Origin: Clostridia bacterium
GTDB lineage: Bacteria; Bacillota; Clostridia; Christensenellales; Pumilibacteraceae
NCBI GenBank assembly: GCA_017531795.1
Contig: JAFXKH010000074.1
Span: 1-43,300, forward strand
Reading direction: 5' to 3'
Length of the DNA: 43,300 nucleotides
In this document: positions 36,233 to 43,300 of the stretch, one piece after another
How the letters are laid out: each line of letters begins with the position of its first letter
Position numbering within the stretch: position 1 is the stretch's first letter
Notes under the pieces: generated by a model
Seen by the model: only the letters and a program-made list of their open reading frames with translations
What the model was told of the DNA's origin: nothing
Database searches by the model: none
Translations under genes and position numbers: made by a program

Positions 36233-36768
36233 GAATTATTACTGGAAAATTCAGAGGAAAACGCTTGTATACCTTAGACGGCGACTTGACAAGACCTACT
36301 TCGGACAAAGTCAAAGAAAGCGTTTTTAATATTCTTTCTTCCATGGGCAAAACGGAAGGGAGAGTTTTAGACTTGTTCGCAGGCAGTGGCTCGCTTGGAC
36401 TTGAAGCATTAAGCCGAGGCGCGAGCGACGCAGTTTTTGTAGATAAAAATCCCAAAGCGGTTGCTGTTATCAAAAAAAATATACTCTTAACGGGAGCAAC
36501 TGCTCGCGTATACAATACAGACTGGAAAGTAGCGGTAAGAAAATCAGAGGGCTCTAAATTTGATATGATCTTTATAGATCCGCCTTACGCGCTTGGAATT
36601 GAAGAAGAAATCATCAAAGAAATAGAAAACAAACAATTACTGTCGGAAGACGGTATTATGATTATTGAACACGACTCCGCGAATAATTTTTCTTATGACG
36701 AAAACAAATATGTTTCAGACAGAAGAGAATATCGGGGAACGACAATAACTTTTTTAAGGAAGGTCTGA
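36229..36768 (+). CDS. rsmD: 16S rRNA m2G966 methyltransferase RsmD
   Basis: RsmD methylates N2 of G966 in 16S rRNA. LRIITGKFRGKRLYTLDG is the family N-terminus, so I place the start at TTG overlapping the previous stop (TTGA); an ATG 78 bases upstream lies within the preceding gene and adds unrelated residues. RPTSDKVKESVFNIL, the SAM motif LDLFAGSGSLGLEALSRGA and the catalytic IFIDPPYAL are all intact. The length is 179 residues. coaD follows, the usual pair. Confidence 0.93.
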   Translation: MRIITGKFRGKRLYTLDGDLTRPTSDKVKESVFNILSSMGKTEGRVLDLFAGSGSLGLEALSRGASDAVFVDKNPKAVAVIKKNILLTGATARVYNTDWKVAVRKSEGSKFDMIFIDPPYALGIEEEIIKEIENKQLLSEDGIMIIEHDSANNFSYDENKYVSDRREYRGTTITFLRKV

Positions 36769-36769
36769 C

Positions 36770-37249
36770 ATGAAAGATACGTGTATTTTTCCGGGCAGTT
36801 TTAATCCTTTTACGCTTGGACATAAACACCTTATAGATGAAGCATTAAAAATTTATTCGCGTGTTATCGTTGCAGTTGCCGAAGAAACGTATAAAGAAGA
36901 CGTAATTGAACCCATTTTACGAGCAGAATTAGCACGCAAATCACTTGCAAATTACGATACGGTTGAAGTAAAATGTTTTTCTGGAATGCTGACCGATTTC
37001 TTAAAACAAGAAAACTGTTTTAACGTAGTACGCGGTTATAGAAACGACGTTGACTATGAATACGAAAAAGATCTGGAAAGAATTTACGTTTCTATGGATT
37101 ATCGGGTCAATTTCGTACTTATTGAGTCAAAAATTGCAGAAATTTCATCAGAAACAGTACGGAAATTAGTTAAAAACAGACAATCAATAGAAAATTTGGT
37201 TTGCAAAGAAATAACAGAAGAAGTAAAAAGACTCTACGAATACATTTAA
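36770..37249 (+). CDS. coaD: Phosphopantetheine adenylyltransferase CoaD
   Basis: CoaD makes dephospho-CoA from 4'-phosphopantetheine and ATP. IFPGSFNPFTLGHKHLI contains the nucleotidyltransferase TxGH motif, VVRGYRNDVDYEYE is the pantetheine-site region, and ISSETVRKLV the C-terminal ISSTxxR motif. At 159 residues it is normal. AAGGAAGG lies just upstream of the ATG. Confidence 0.96.
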   Translation: MKDTCIFPGSFNPFTLGHKHLIDEALKIYSRVIVAVAEETYKEDVIEPILRAELARKSLANYDTVEVKCFSGMLTDFLKQENCFNVVRGYRNDVDYEYEKDLERIYVSMDYRVNFVLIESKIAEISSETVRKLVKNRQSIENLVCKEITEEVKRLYEYI

Positions 37250-37262
37250 GAAGGTAATACAA

Positions 37263-38288
37263 ATGTTTGAACATGTGAAAAAAGTTCTTAGCGCAGAAGA
37301 AGCATCAAAAAGAATACCAATGACTCCCGATCTCATTGCAGTAAAATCAAAAAGAGATGCTGAATTAAAAGCGATCATTGATGGCAGTGATAAAAGAAAA
37401 GTAATAATTATTGGACCTTGTTCAGCTGACAATGAGGATGCCGTAATAGATTACGTCACAAGATTAGCCAAGCTTGCCGAAGAAGTAAAAGAAAAATTTC
37501 TTCTTATGCCCAGAATTTACACAGGAAAGCCCAGAACAAAAGGTGAAGGTTATAAGGGCATGATGCACACTCCCGATCCTCATTCACACAATACGGATAT
37601 CGAAAGCGGAATTCTCCATTTACGACACATGCACATAAGAGCAATACGCGAAAGTGGACTTACCTCCGCTGACGAAATGCTTTATCCGGACAATCTTGAT
37701 TACGTCATTGATATTCTTTCGTATATCGCAATTGGAGCAAGATCTTGTGAAAATCAACAGCATCGTCTTGTTGCAAGTGGTATAGACGTTCCCGTAGGCA
37801 TTAAGAATCCCATGAACGGAAGTTATGGCGTTTTGCTTAATTCAATTTATGCGGCGCAGATTTCGAACGAATTCAAATACGGCGGTTATCAAGTAAAAAC
37901 GTCGGGAAATCCTTACGCCCACGCTGTTCTTCGAGGTAGTGTAAACGTTCACGGCAATAATATACCAAATTATCATTACGAAGACGTAATACGATTCAGC
38001 AACGAATATATCAAACAAGGGCTGAATAATCCCGCCATTATTATTGACACCAACCATTCTAATAGTGGCAAAAACGCTTATGAGCAGGTAAGAATAGCCA
38101 AAGAAATTTTTGAAAATATGAAATATTCAGATTTTAACGCAGTCGTAAAAGGTCTTTTGGTGGAAAGCTATATTAAAGATGGCAATCAAAACGTATTGGG
38201 TTGCGAATACGGAAAATCCGTAACCGATCCATGCTTGGGCTGGGAAAAAACCGAAGCGTTAATAAAAGAACTTGCGGATATCATTTAA
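37263..38288 (+). CDS. aroG: 3-deoxy-7-phosphoheptulonate synthase (DAHP synthase, AroG type)
   Basis: DAHP synthase joins phosphoenolpyruvate and erythrose-4-phosphate in the first step of aromatic amino acid synthesis. The protein is the 340-residue class I-alpha form: IIGPCSADNEDAV, MPRIYTGKPRT, GARSCENQQHR (usual GARTTESQ), IDTNHSNSGK and VTDPCLGWEKTE line up in the AroG/AroF/AroH order. The motif variants show it is divergent from the enterobacterial enzymes, so the symbol is by type only. No other shikimate gene lies nearby. Its stop overlaps the stop of tmcAL on the other strand. Confidence 0.92.
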   Translation: MFEHVKKVLSAEEASKRIPMTPDLIAVKSKRDAELKAIIDGSDKRKVIIIGPCSADNEDAVIDYVTRLAKLAEEVKEKFLLMPRIYTGKPRTKGEGYKGMMHTPDPHSHNTDIESGILHLRHMHIRAIRESGLTSADEMLYPDNLDYVIDILSYIAIGARSCENQQHRLVASGIDVPVGIKNPMNGSYGVLLNSIYAAQISNEFKYGGYQVKTSGNPYAHAVLRGSVNVHGNNIPNYHYEDVIRFSNEYIKQGLNNPAIIIDTNHSNSGKNAYEQVRIAKEIFENMKYSDFNAVVKGLLVESYIKDGNQNVLGCEYGKSVTDPCLGWEKTEALIKELADII

Positions 38289-39454
38289 TTGATAACCGCA
38301 AGTTTGCGATAAAACATATTTTCTTTTTTTCCGCACAATAGCGCGTAAAGTTCAGAAGATCGCCTATCAACGTCAAATACGTTCAAATGTTTCTTCAGGA
38401 TATTTGTTTCGGAATTTTTATTAGTTATAATATTTTCAGGCAATTCTTTCATTAACTCAAACGCTTCTTTTCGAACACCCAAAAGTCTTGAATTTATATA
38501 ATAAGAGTTTTGCATTTCTTTATTTATTTTCAGTAAAGTTTGCAGACATATCCGCATAACCCGACTTTTTGTAAATCTTGAAGTAGGGAAGACTGCCAAA
38601 AACTCACCGAAGCTTGCAGATTTTCCTGCAAGCTCTTTTATTTTATGTTCAATTCCTTCCGCGCAATCGGGCGTTTGAGAAATCTCGGCAAGAGTGGCGC
38701 TTCTTAATGCAAAGAGCATCAAAGCGTCGTATTTATCCCAGTTGACCGCATAACCTTTTTCATCCAACAATGCCTTATAAGAAATATCAGGTATAAAATC
38801 TCTGACTGATAATCCGTCTGTTATCCATCTCTGCCGTAAAACGCTCGCCGACTGATATCTGCCTTCAATTTCCATACGCAAAATAGGCGTAAAAACAAAA
38901 TTGCTACCACTTTTTATCATGGCCTTTTTATACGCAACAGCGAGCTTATTGTTGGGTTTTTGGAGAACGGAAATAACGGCATCCTTATCAAAGCCCTTAT
39001 TCGATAAAACGTCAGCGCAAGCGACGGTGACTGCTTTGGGATAAGGTAAGCCATTATCAAGATTATCTCGCAATCTCGCTTTGAATATTTCCGGTTCGTT
39101 CGCCTGTATTTGGGCAATTTCAGTAATCAATTCACCCTTAGACTCAACACCAAGCGCAATATGCGTGACAAAAGGCAGGGAATTTATAATATCAATACTG
39201 CCTTGCGCGAATTTATCCGCAGAAGCAACGGAATAAACTGTCGGAAGTTCTAATACCATATCTGCGCCAAGTTTCAGAGCGACTTCAGCGCGAGAATACT
39301 CGTTCATAATCGCAGGCTCAGCGCGTTGTACAAAATTACCACTCATCAAGGCAATTATAAAATCAGCCCCCGTTGCAATTTTTGCCTCACGGAAGATATG
39401 CTCGTGACCGTTATGAAAAGGATTCAATTCACAAATTACTGCGCATACTTTCAT
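38285..39454 (-). CDS. tmcAL: tRNA(Met) cytidine acetate ligase TmcAL (YlbM)
   Basis: TmcAL acetylates the wobble cytidine of elongator tRNA-Met, using acetate and ATP through an acetyl-adenylate. The nucleotidyltransferase motif is CELNPFHNGHEHIF at residues 6-19, followed by ALMSGNFVQRAEPAI and the LELPTVYSVASADKFAQG region. The ATG has GGAG six bases upstream; the open frame continues another 30 codons into the intergenic region. At 389 residues it is normal. It lies divergent from pta-ackA, whose product acetate is its substrate. Confidence 0.93.
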   Translation of the reverse strand: MKVCAVICELNPFHNGHEHIFREAKIATGADFIIALMSGNFVQRAEPAIMNEYSRAEVALKLGADMVLELPTVYSVASADKFAQGSIDIINSLPFVTHIALGVESKGELITEIAQIQANEPEIFKARLRDNLDNGLPYPKAVTVACADVLSNKGFDKDAVISVLQKPNNKLAVAYKKAMIKSGSNFVFTPILRMEIEGRYQSASVLRQRWITDGLSVRDFIPDISYKALLDEKGYAVNWDKYDALMLFALRSATLAEISQTPDCAEGIEHKIKELAGKSASFGEFLAVFPTSRFTKSRVMRICLQTLLKINKEMQNSYYINSRLLGVRKEAFELMKELPENIITNKNSETNILKKHLNVFDVDRRSSELYALLCGKKENMFYRKLAVIN

Positions 39455-39472
39455 ATTTTTCTCCAATACGTA

Positions 39473-39511
39473 GCCAAAACAATTTACATTTTTGGCAAAT
39501 TGTTTTATAAT
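39473..39511 (+). promoter_or_regulatory. Promoter of pta-ackA with interleaved inverted repeats
   Basis: TTTACA (39483-39488), a 17-bp spacer and TATAAT (39506-39511). Two perfect inverted repeats are interleaved over it: AAAACAATTT (39476-39485) with AAATTGTTTT (39497-39506), and GCCAAAA (39473-39479) with TTTTGGC (39490-39496). They cover the -35 box and reach the -10, so a repressor bound here would block pta and possibly the divergent tmcAL. Confidence 0.7.
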
Positions 39512-39558
39512 CATTACTATAACATAAATTTCACAGAAAGACAAGGAGTTTAGACCAC

Positions 39559-40575
39559 ATGGGAAGCATGCTTGAACAAATCAAGAAAAATGCAGCCTCA
39601 CTCAACAAGACGATTGTACTTTGCGAGGGGGAGGACAAAAGAGTTATTGATGCAGCAGCGCAAATCACAAAAGAAGGCGTTGCAAAAATAGTTCTCGTTG
39701 GAAATTACGACGAGTGCAAGAGAATTTCACCGGATGCAGATCTTACAGGCGTAACCGTTATCGATCCTGAAGCAAGTGAATTAACGGCAAAATACGCCAA
39801 CATTTTATATGAGGCGCGTAAATCAAAAGGCATGACTCCCGAACTTGCTCTTGAAGCGGCAAAAGACAGAACTATGTTCGGCGCGCTTATGCTTAAAGCT
39901 GGTGACGTAGACGGATATGTTTCAGGCGCATGCCACTCAACCGCGAACACACTTCGTCCCGGACTCCAAGTAATCAAAACGGCTCCGAACACGAATATCG
40001 TTTCCAGTTGCTTTATTATGATTGCGCCTGAAAATGGCAACGAATTTGCGCCCGACGGCGCGCTTGTATTTGGAGATTGCGCGCTTAATATCTGTCCCAC
40101 AGCAGAACAGCTTGCGGAAATTGCCGTTTCTTCTGCGCAAACCGCAAAAAGTATTGCAGGACTCGATCCAAAGGTAGCAATGCTTTCTTTCTCCACAAAA
40201 GGTTCGGGTAACGATGCAAAATTTTATGATACGGTAACAAAAGTTCAGCAGGCGACTGCAAAGGCAAAAGAACTTGCGCCCGAATTAAAAATAGACGGAG
40301 AATATCAATTTGACGCAGCTATCGTTCCTAAAGTAGCGAAAATCAAAGCGCCTGACAGCGAAATAGCAGGGCAAGCAAACGTATTCGTGTTCCCCGACAT
40401 AAACGCAGGAAATATCGGATATAAGATCGCAGAAAGATTGGGTGGATTTATTGCGGTAGGTCCTATTTGTCAAGGATTTGCCAAACCGCTTAACGATTTA
40501 TCACGCGGATGCAGTACTGACGATATCGTTCTTACCGTTGCCGTAACCGCATTACAGGCAGGCGCTCAAAAATAA
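39559..40575 (+). CDS. pta: Phosphate acetyltransferase
   Basis: Pta interconverts acetyl-CoA and acetyl phosphate. The protein has the compact single-domain form (338 residues): IVLCEGEDKRVIDAA at the start, then GALMLKAGDVDGYVSGACHSTA, SSCFIMI, GDCALNICPTAEQLAEIA, and the C-terminal VFVFPDINAGNIGYKIAERLGG and GPICQGFAKPLNDLSRGCS blocks. AAGGAG lies 10 bases before the ATG. It forms an operon with ackA for acetate production and ATP synthesis, typical of a fermentative anaerobe. Confidence 0.97.
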   Translation: MGSMLEQIKKNAASLNKTIVLCEGEDKRVIDAAAQITKEGVAKIVLVGNYDECKRISPDADLTGVTVIDPEASELTAKYANILYEARKSKGMTPELALEAAKDRTMFGALMLKAGDVDGYVSGACHSTANTLRPGLQVIKTAPNTNIVSSCFIMIAPENGNEFAPDGALVFGDCALNICPTAEQLAEIAVSSAQTAKSIAGLDPKVAMLSFSTKGSGNDAKFYDTVTKVQQATAKAKELAPELKIDGEYQFDAAIVPKVAKIKAPDSEIAGQANVFVFPDINAGNIGYKIAERLGGFIAVGPICQGFAKPLNDLSRGCSTDDIVLTVAVTALQAGAQK

Positions 40576-40614
40576 TAACTATTTCAAAAATAAAGATAAA
40601 GGATAGACCATATA

Positions 40615-41811
40615 ATGAAAATATTAGTAATCAACTCAGGAAGTTCTTCTCTTAAATACAGACTTATTGAAATGACCGATGAAAGCGTTCTTGCAAAAGG
40701 CGTAGCTGATCGTATCGGTATCGGTAATTCCTTCTTAAAACATAGCGGAAAGAAAGACGTTATAATCGAAAAAGATATGCCCACTCATGAAACGGCTATA
40801 AAAATGGTTCTTGAAGCGCTTACAGACCCCGATCACGGCGTAATCGCAAGCGCTGACGAAATTGCAGGAGTCGGACATAGATCAGTCGCAAGTGGCGAAA
40901 ACTTCACCAAAAGCACGCTGATTGACGCAGAAGCGCGCAAAGAATTAGAAAACATAATTGAACTTGCGCCTTTACACATGCCTGCTTGCATAATGGGAAT
41001 TGATGCATGTATGGAAGTAATGCCTAACGTACCTCACGTGTGCGTGTTTGATACTTCCTTCCACAACACTATGCCCGACGTTGCAAAACTCTATGGCATT
41101 GATTATGAGGATTATAAAACTCTTAAAGTACGCCGTTATGGCGCGCACGGAACAAGCCACAATTATATAAGCGAGATAACGGCTGAAATTATCGGGAAAA
41201 AAGATTTTAATCTCGTCGTTTGTCATCTTGGAAACGGAGCAAGCCTTTCTGCTGTAAAGAACGGAAAGTGTATGGACACGACAATGGGCTTTACACCGCT
41301 TGAAGGACTTATTATGGGAACAAGAAGTGGCGACATAGATCCGTCAGTAGTACAATTCCTTTGCCAGAAAAAAGGCTGGGACGTGAGCAAAGCAATTAAT
41401 TATCTCAACAAACAGTGTGGCGTAAAGGGAATTAGCGGAGTAAGTAGTGACTTCAGAGATCTCATTGCCGCCGCAGAAGAAGGAAACGCAAGAGCGCAAC
41501 TCGCAATTGATATGTTCTCTTATAGAGTCAAGAAATACGTAGGCGCGTACGCCGCTGTAATGGACGGTGTGGACGCTATCGTATTCACGGCAGGAATAGG
41601 CGAGCATACACCCGAAGTAAGAGAAAGAGTTCTCAGCGGACTTACCTATCTTGGCGTAGACTTTGATAACGAACTCAATTATAACTGCAAAATTAAAGAT
41701 TACGTTGAGTTATCAACGCCAAACTCCAAAGTAAAAGTATTTATCATGCCTACAGACGAAGAGGTCGTTATCGCCAGAGAAACGAAACTTGTGGCAAACT
41801 TTAACGACTAA
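40615..41811 (+). CDS. ackA: Acetate kinase
   Basis: AckA makes ATP and acetate from acetyl phosphate. ILVINSGSSSLKYRLIEM is the phosphate-binding N-terminal signature. VFDTSFHNTMP, YGAHGTSHNYI, VVCHLGNGASLSAVKNGK and VFTAGIGEHTPEVRERV are the conserved ASKHA-fold motifs. At 398 residues it is full length. AAAGGA lies about 12 bases upstream. Its TAA overlaps the comFC ATG by one base. Confidence 0.98.
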   Translation: MKILVINSGSSSLKYRLIEMTDESVLAKGVADRIGIGNSFLKHSGKKDVIIEKDMPTHETAIKMVLEALTDPDHGVIASADEIAGVGHRSVASGENFTKSTLIDAEARKELENIIELAPLHMPACIMGIDACMEVMPNVPHVCVFDTSFHNTMPDVAKLYGIDYEDYKTLKVRRYGAHGTSHNYISEITAEIIGKKDFNLVVCHLGNGASLSAVKNGKCMDTTMGFTPLEGLIMGTRSGDIDPSVVQFLCQKKGWDVSKAINYLNKQCGVKGISGVSSDFRDLIAAAEEGNARAQLAIDMFSYRVKKYVGAYAAVMDGVDAIVFTAGIGEHTPEVRERVLSGLTYLGVDFDNELNYNCKIKDYVELSTPNSKVKVFIMPTDEEVVIARETKLVANFND

Positions 41812-42542
41812 TGTTTAAATTATTCAAAAAAACGATAGCGAAGCTTGTTTATCCGGACGGGCTTCGCTGTTTGCTTTGTGATAAAGAAATTCCACGCACC
41901 GATAATTCATTATGTCCAAATTGCGCGCCGGAGATTATATCTCATTTTTGCGTATTGTGTGGCGCAGATTTAACAAACGCTTACCAACGATATTGCGATC
42001 AATGTCTTTTAATTAAAGACACGTTAAACTTTGATTTTGCCAGAGCGCCATACGCATACTCAGACGTCAAAGTTAAAAAAATCGTATGGCAACTCAAATA
42101 CGGTAAAAAGTTTTACGTTGCAAAACATATGGCGGACGATATGACGAAAATAATCAATGAAACGAACTGGAATTTCGACTTCATAACTTACGTTCCCATA
42201 CACAAAAAAAGACTCAAACAGCGCGGATATAACCAATCCAAATTACTCGCAGAAAGAATAGGGGAAAACTTAAAAATCAAAGTTATTCCCACGCTTATTA
42301 AAATCAAGCATATGCAAACGAACGCAACAAAACTTGGCAGAATGGAAAGAATTAAAGCCCTTAGCGGATCATTTAAACGCATCACAAGCGTTAGAGGGAA
42401 GAGGATTCTCTTAGTGGACGACGTAATAACTTCAAAAGCAACGGCGAACGAGTGTTCACGCATCTTAAAAGAATGTAGGGCAAAAGAAATATACGTAATT
42501 ACTTACGCTACGTCCAAGGGCATAATCAATAAATTATACTAA
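41811..42542 (+). CDS. comFC: ComF family phosphoribosyltransferase-like protein
   Basis: ComFC-like proteins have an N-terminal four-cysteine zinc region and a C-terminal phosphoribosyltransferase fold, and act in DNA uptake and DNA repair in some bacteria. The zinc part shows CLLCDKE...CPNC and CVLCGADLTNAYQRYCDQC (about residues 21-65). The middle holds PIHKKRLKQRGYNQSKLLAE, and RILLVDDVITSKAT is the PRPP-binding loop. At 243 residues it is normal. No competence operon accompanies it. Cotranscription with pta-ackA is likely. Confidence 0.92.
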   Translation: MFKLFKKTIAKLVYPDGLRCLLCDKEIPRTDNSLCPNCAPEIISHFCVLCGADLTNAYQRYCDQCLLIKDTLNFDFARAPYAYSDVKVKKIVWQLKYGKKFYVAKHMADDMTKIINETNWNFDFITYVPIHKKRLKQRGYNQSKLLAERIGENLKIKVIPTLIKIKHMQTNATKLGRMERIKALSGSFKRITSVRGKRILLVDDVITSKATANECSRILKECRAKEIYVITYATSKGIINKLY

Positions 42543-42573
42543 GACTCTTATTATCACATAAGCGCGAAAGAAT

Positions 42574-42612
42574 AAATACCGTACTATGTCAGACATAGTA
42601 CGGTATTTATTA
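42574..42612. terminator. Bidirectional terminator between comFC and the sigma factor gene
   Basis: A perfect inverted repeat of 17 bp per arm (42574-42590 with 42592-42608), with AT-rich flanks on both sides. It separates two convergent genes and can serve both. Confidence 0.85.
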
Positions 42613-43300
42613 TTTCAAAACCTCCTCTTTCAGCATATTTATAACTTTATTCTCAATTCTTGACACCTGCACTTGAGATACTCCAAGTTGCCTTGCAACT
42701 TCACATTGCGTTGCTCCTCTGAAATATCTGAGAATAATCAGTTTCTTTTCTCTTTCGGGTAATTTCCTTATAAGTTCTTTCAATAAAATTTTATTTATGT
42801 TTCCGTTTTCATTTTCTTCCGATGGGATTTTATCTATTATCTGACGGCTATTATCGTCATCGCAATTATCATATATTGATAACGGGACTTTTGTGCTGTC
42901 CATTACAAAAGCAACGTCATGCGGATTCATTTCAAACTCTTTGGCTATATCGTCAACGGTAGGTGACGACTGTTTTTCTTGACGAAATTTTTCTACGTAC
43001 GCGTTAATTTTAACCGCGTCGCTCTTTATTGTACGCGATATTTTTATATACCCGTCATCTCGTAAATATCGTTTAATTTCGCCCATAATCATAGGAACCG
43101 CATAGGTAGAAAAGCGTACCTCAAATTCAAAGGTAAAGTTTTTTACGGCTTTAAGAAAACCCATACACCCCAATTGATACAGATCTTCATACTCTATACC
43201 TCTCCCACGATATCTTCGTACTATACTTTTTATCAGAGGAGAGTTTTCTACCAATAATTTAGTCTTAGACTCCTCGTTTCCGTTTTGCGCTTTTTTTATA
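42610..43300 (-). CDS. RNA polymerase sigma factor of the SigF/SigG sporulation family, N-terminus beyond the edge
   Basis: This is a sigma-70 group factor of the SigB/SigF/SigG type. The frame stays open to the right edge (residues reading KKAQNGNEESKTKLLVENSPL lead into the core), so the TTG at 43254 is internal and the true start lies outside. Region 2 contains YEDLYQLGCMGFLKAV and RFSTYAVPMIMGEIKRYLRDDG; region 4 contains RYFRGATQCEVARQLGVSQ followed by VQVSRIENK. RDDG and the QCEVARQLGVSQVQVSR helix are closer to SigF than to SigG, but spoIIAA/AB would be needed to confirm. It indicates a spore-forming ancestry. No anti-sigma gene is visible here. Confidence 0.85.
   Translation of the reverse strand, partial: IKKAQNGNEESKTKLLVENSPLIKSIVRRYRGRGIEYEDLYQLGCMGFLKAVKNFTFEFEVRFSTYAVPMIMGEIKRYLRDDGYIKISRTIKSDAVKINAYVEKFRQEKQSSPTVDDIAKEFEMNPHDVAFVMDSTKVPLSIYDNCDDDNSRQIIDKIPSEENENGNINKILLKELIRKLPEREKKLIILRYFRGATQCEVARQLGVSQVQVSRIENKVINMLKEEVLK

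Noticed and set aside
39705..40196. 163-residue minus-strand reading frame inside pta
   Set aside because: It mirrors a conserved coding region, is rich in Ser and Ala as antisense frames often are, and shows no recognisable motif.

Overview
The window looks like a chromosomal segment of a low-GC Gram-positive bacterium of the Clostridia type. The evidence is the gene order lepA-hemW-hrcA-grpE-dnaK-prmA-rsmE-mtaB-HIT-rpsU, the order plsX-rnc-smc-ftsY-ylxM-ffh-rpsP-khpA-rimM-trmD-rbgA-rnhB-yraN, a DnaK of the Firmicutes type, zinc-ribbon bL28 and bL32, a CIRCE operator, TTGACA/TATAAT promoters often with an extended -10, and a forespore-type sigma factor at the right edge. The species cannot be named from the sequence. 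I saw no prophage, insertion sequence, CRISPR array, tRNA or rRNA. The content is almost entirely housekeeping.

Layout. 1-1.3 kb: end of a sodium:solute symporter, a bidirectional terminator, and the RNase P RNA on the minus strand. 1.4-6.2 kb: rarA (apparently leaderless), lepA, a metal-dependent cyclase-like enzyme and hemW. 6.2-13.4 kb: heat-shock operon hrcA-grpE-dnaK under CIRCE control, then prmA-rsmE-mtaB-HIT and a separately promoted rpsU; dnaJ is missing from its usual place. 13.5-17.8 kb: rpmB (minus strand), then fakA split by one in-frame TAG, then recG. 17.8-22.9 kb: a histidine operon hisZ-G-D-B-A-IE from a strong promoter flanked by palindromes, without hisC, hisH or hisF. 22.9-34.7 kb: rpmF, plsX, rnc, smc, ftsY, ylxM, ffh, rpsP, khpA, rimM, trmD, rbgA, rnhB, yraN, covering lipid initiation, RNA processing, chromosome condensation, protein targeting and ribosome/tRNA maturation. 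34.8-38.3 kb: alr, a 5-formyl-THF cyclo-ligase, rsmD, coaD and a DAHP synthase. 38.3-42.6 kb: tmcAL (minus strand) diverging from pta-ackA-comFC. 42.6-43.3 kb: a SigF/SigG-like sigma factor on the minus strand, cut by the window edge.

Genes are tightly packed, with many 4-base start/stop overlaps (ATGA, TTGA), so most of the plus strand is read in long operons separated by hairpin terminators. No intergenic stretch exceeds 300 bases except the one filled by the RNase P RNA.

I found no convincing new multi-gene system. The points most worth checking are the amber codon 172 inside fakA, the repeated loss of single genes from otherwise conserved clusters (dnaJ, hisC/H/F, acpP, rplS), the nested palindromes at the his promoter, the promoter embedded in a terminator before ylxM-ffh, and the interleaved inverted repeats between tmcAL and pta.
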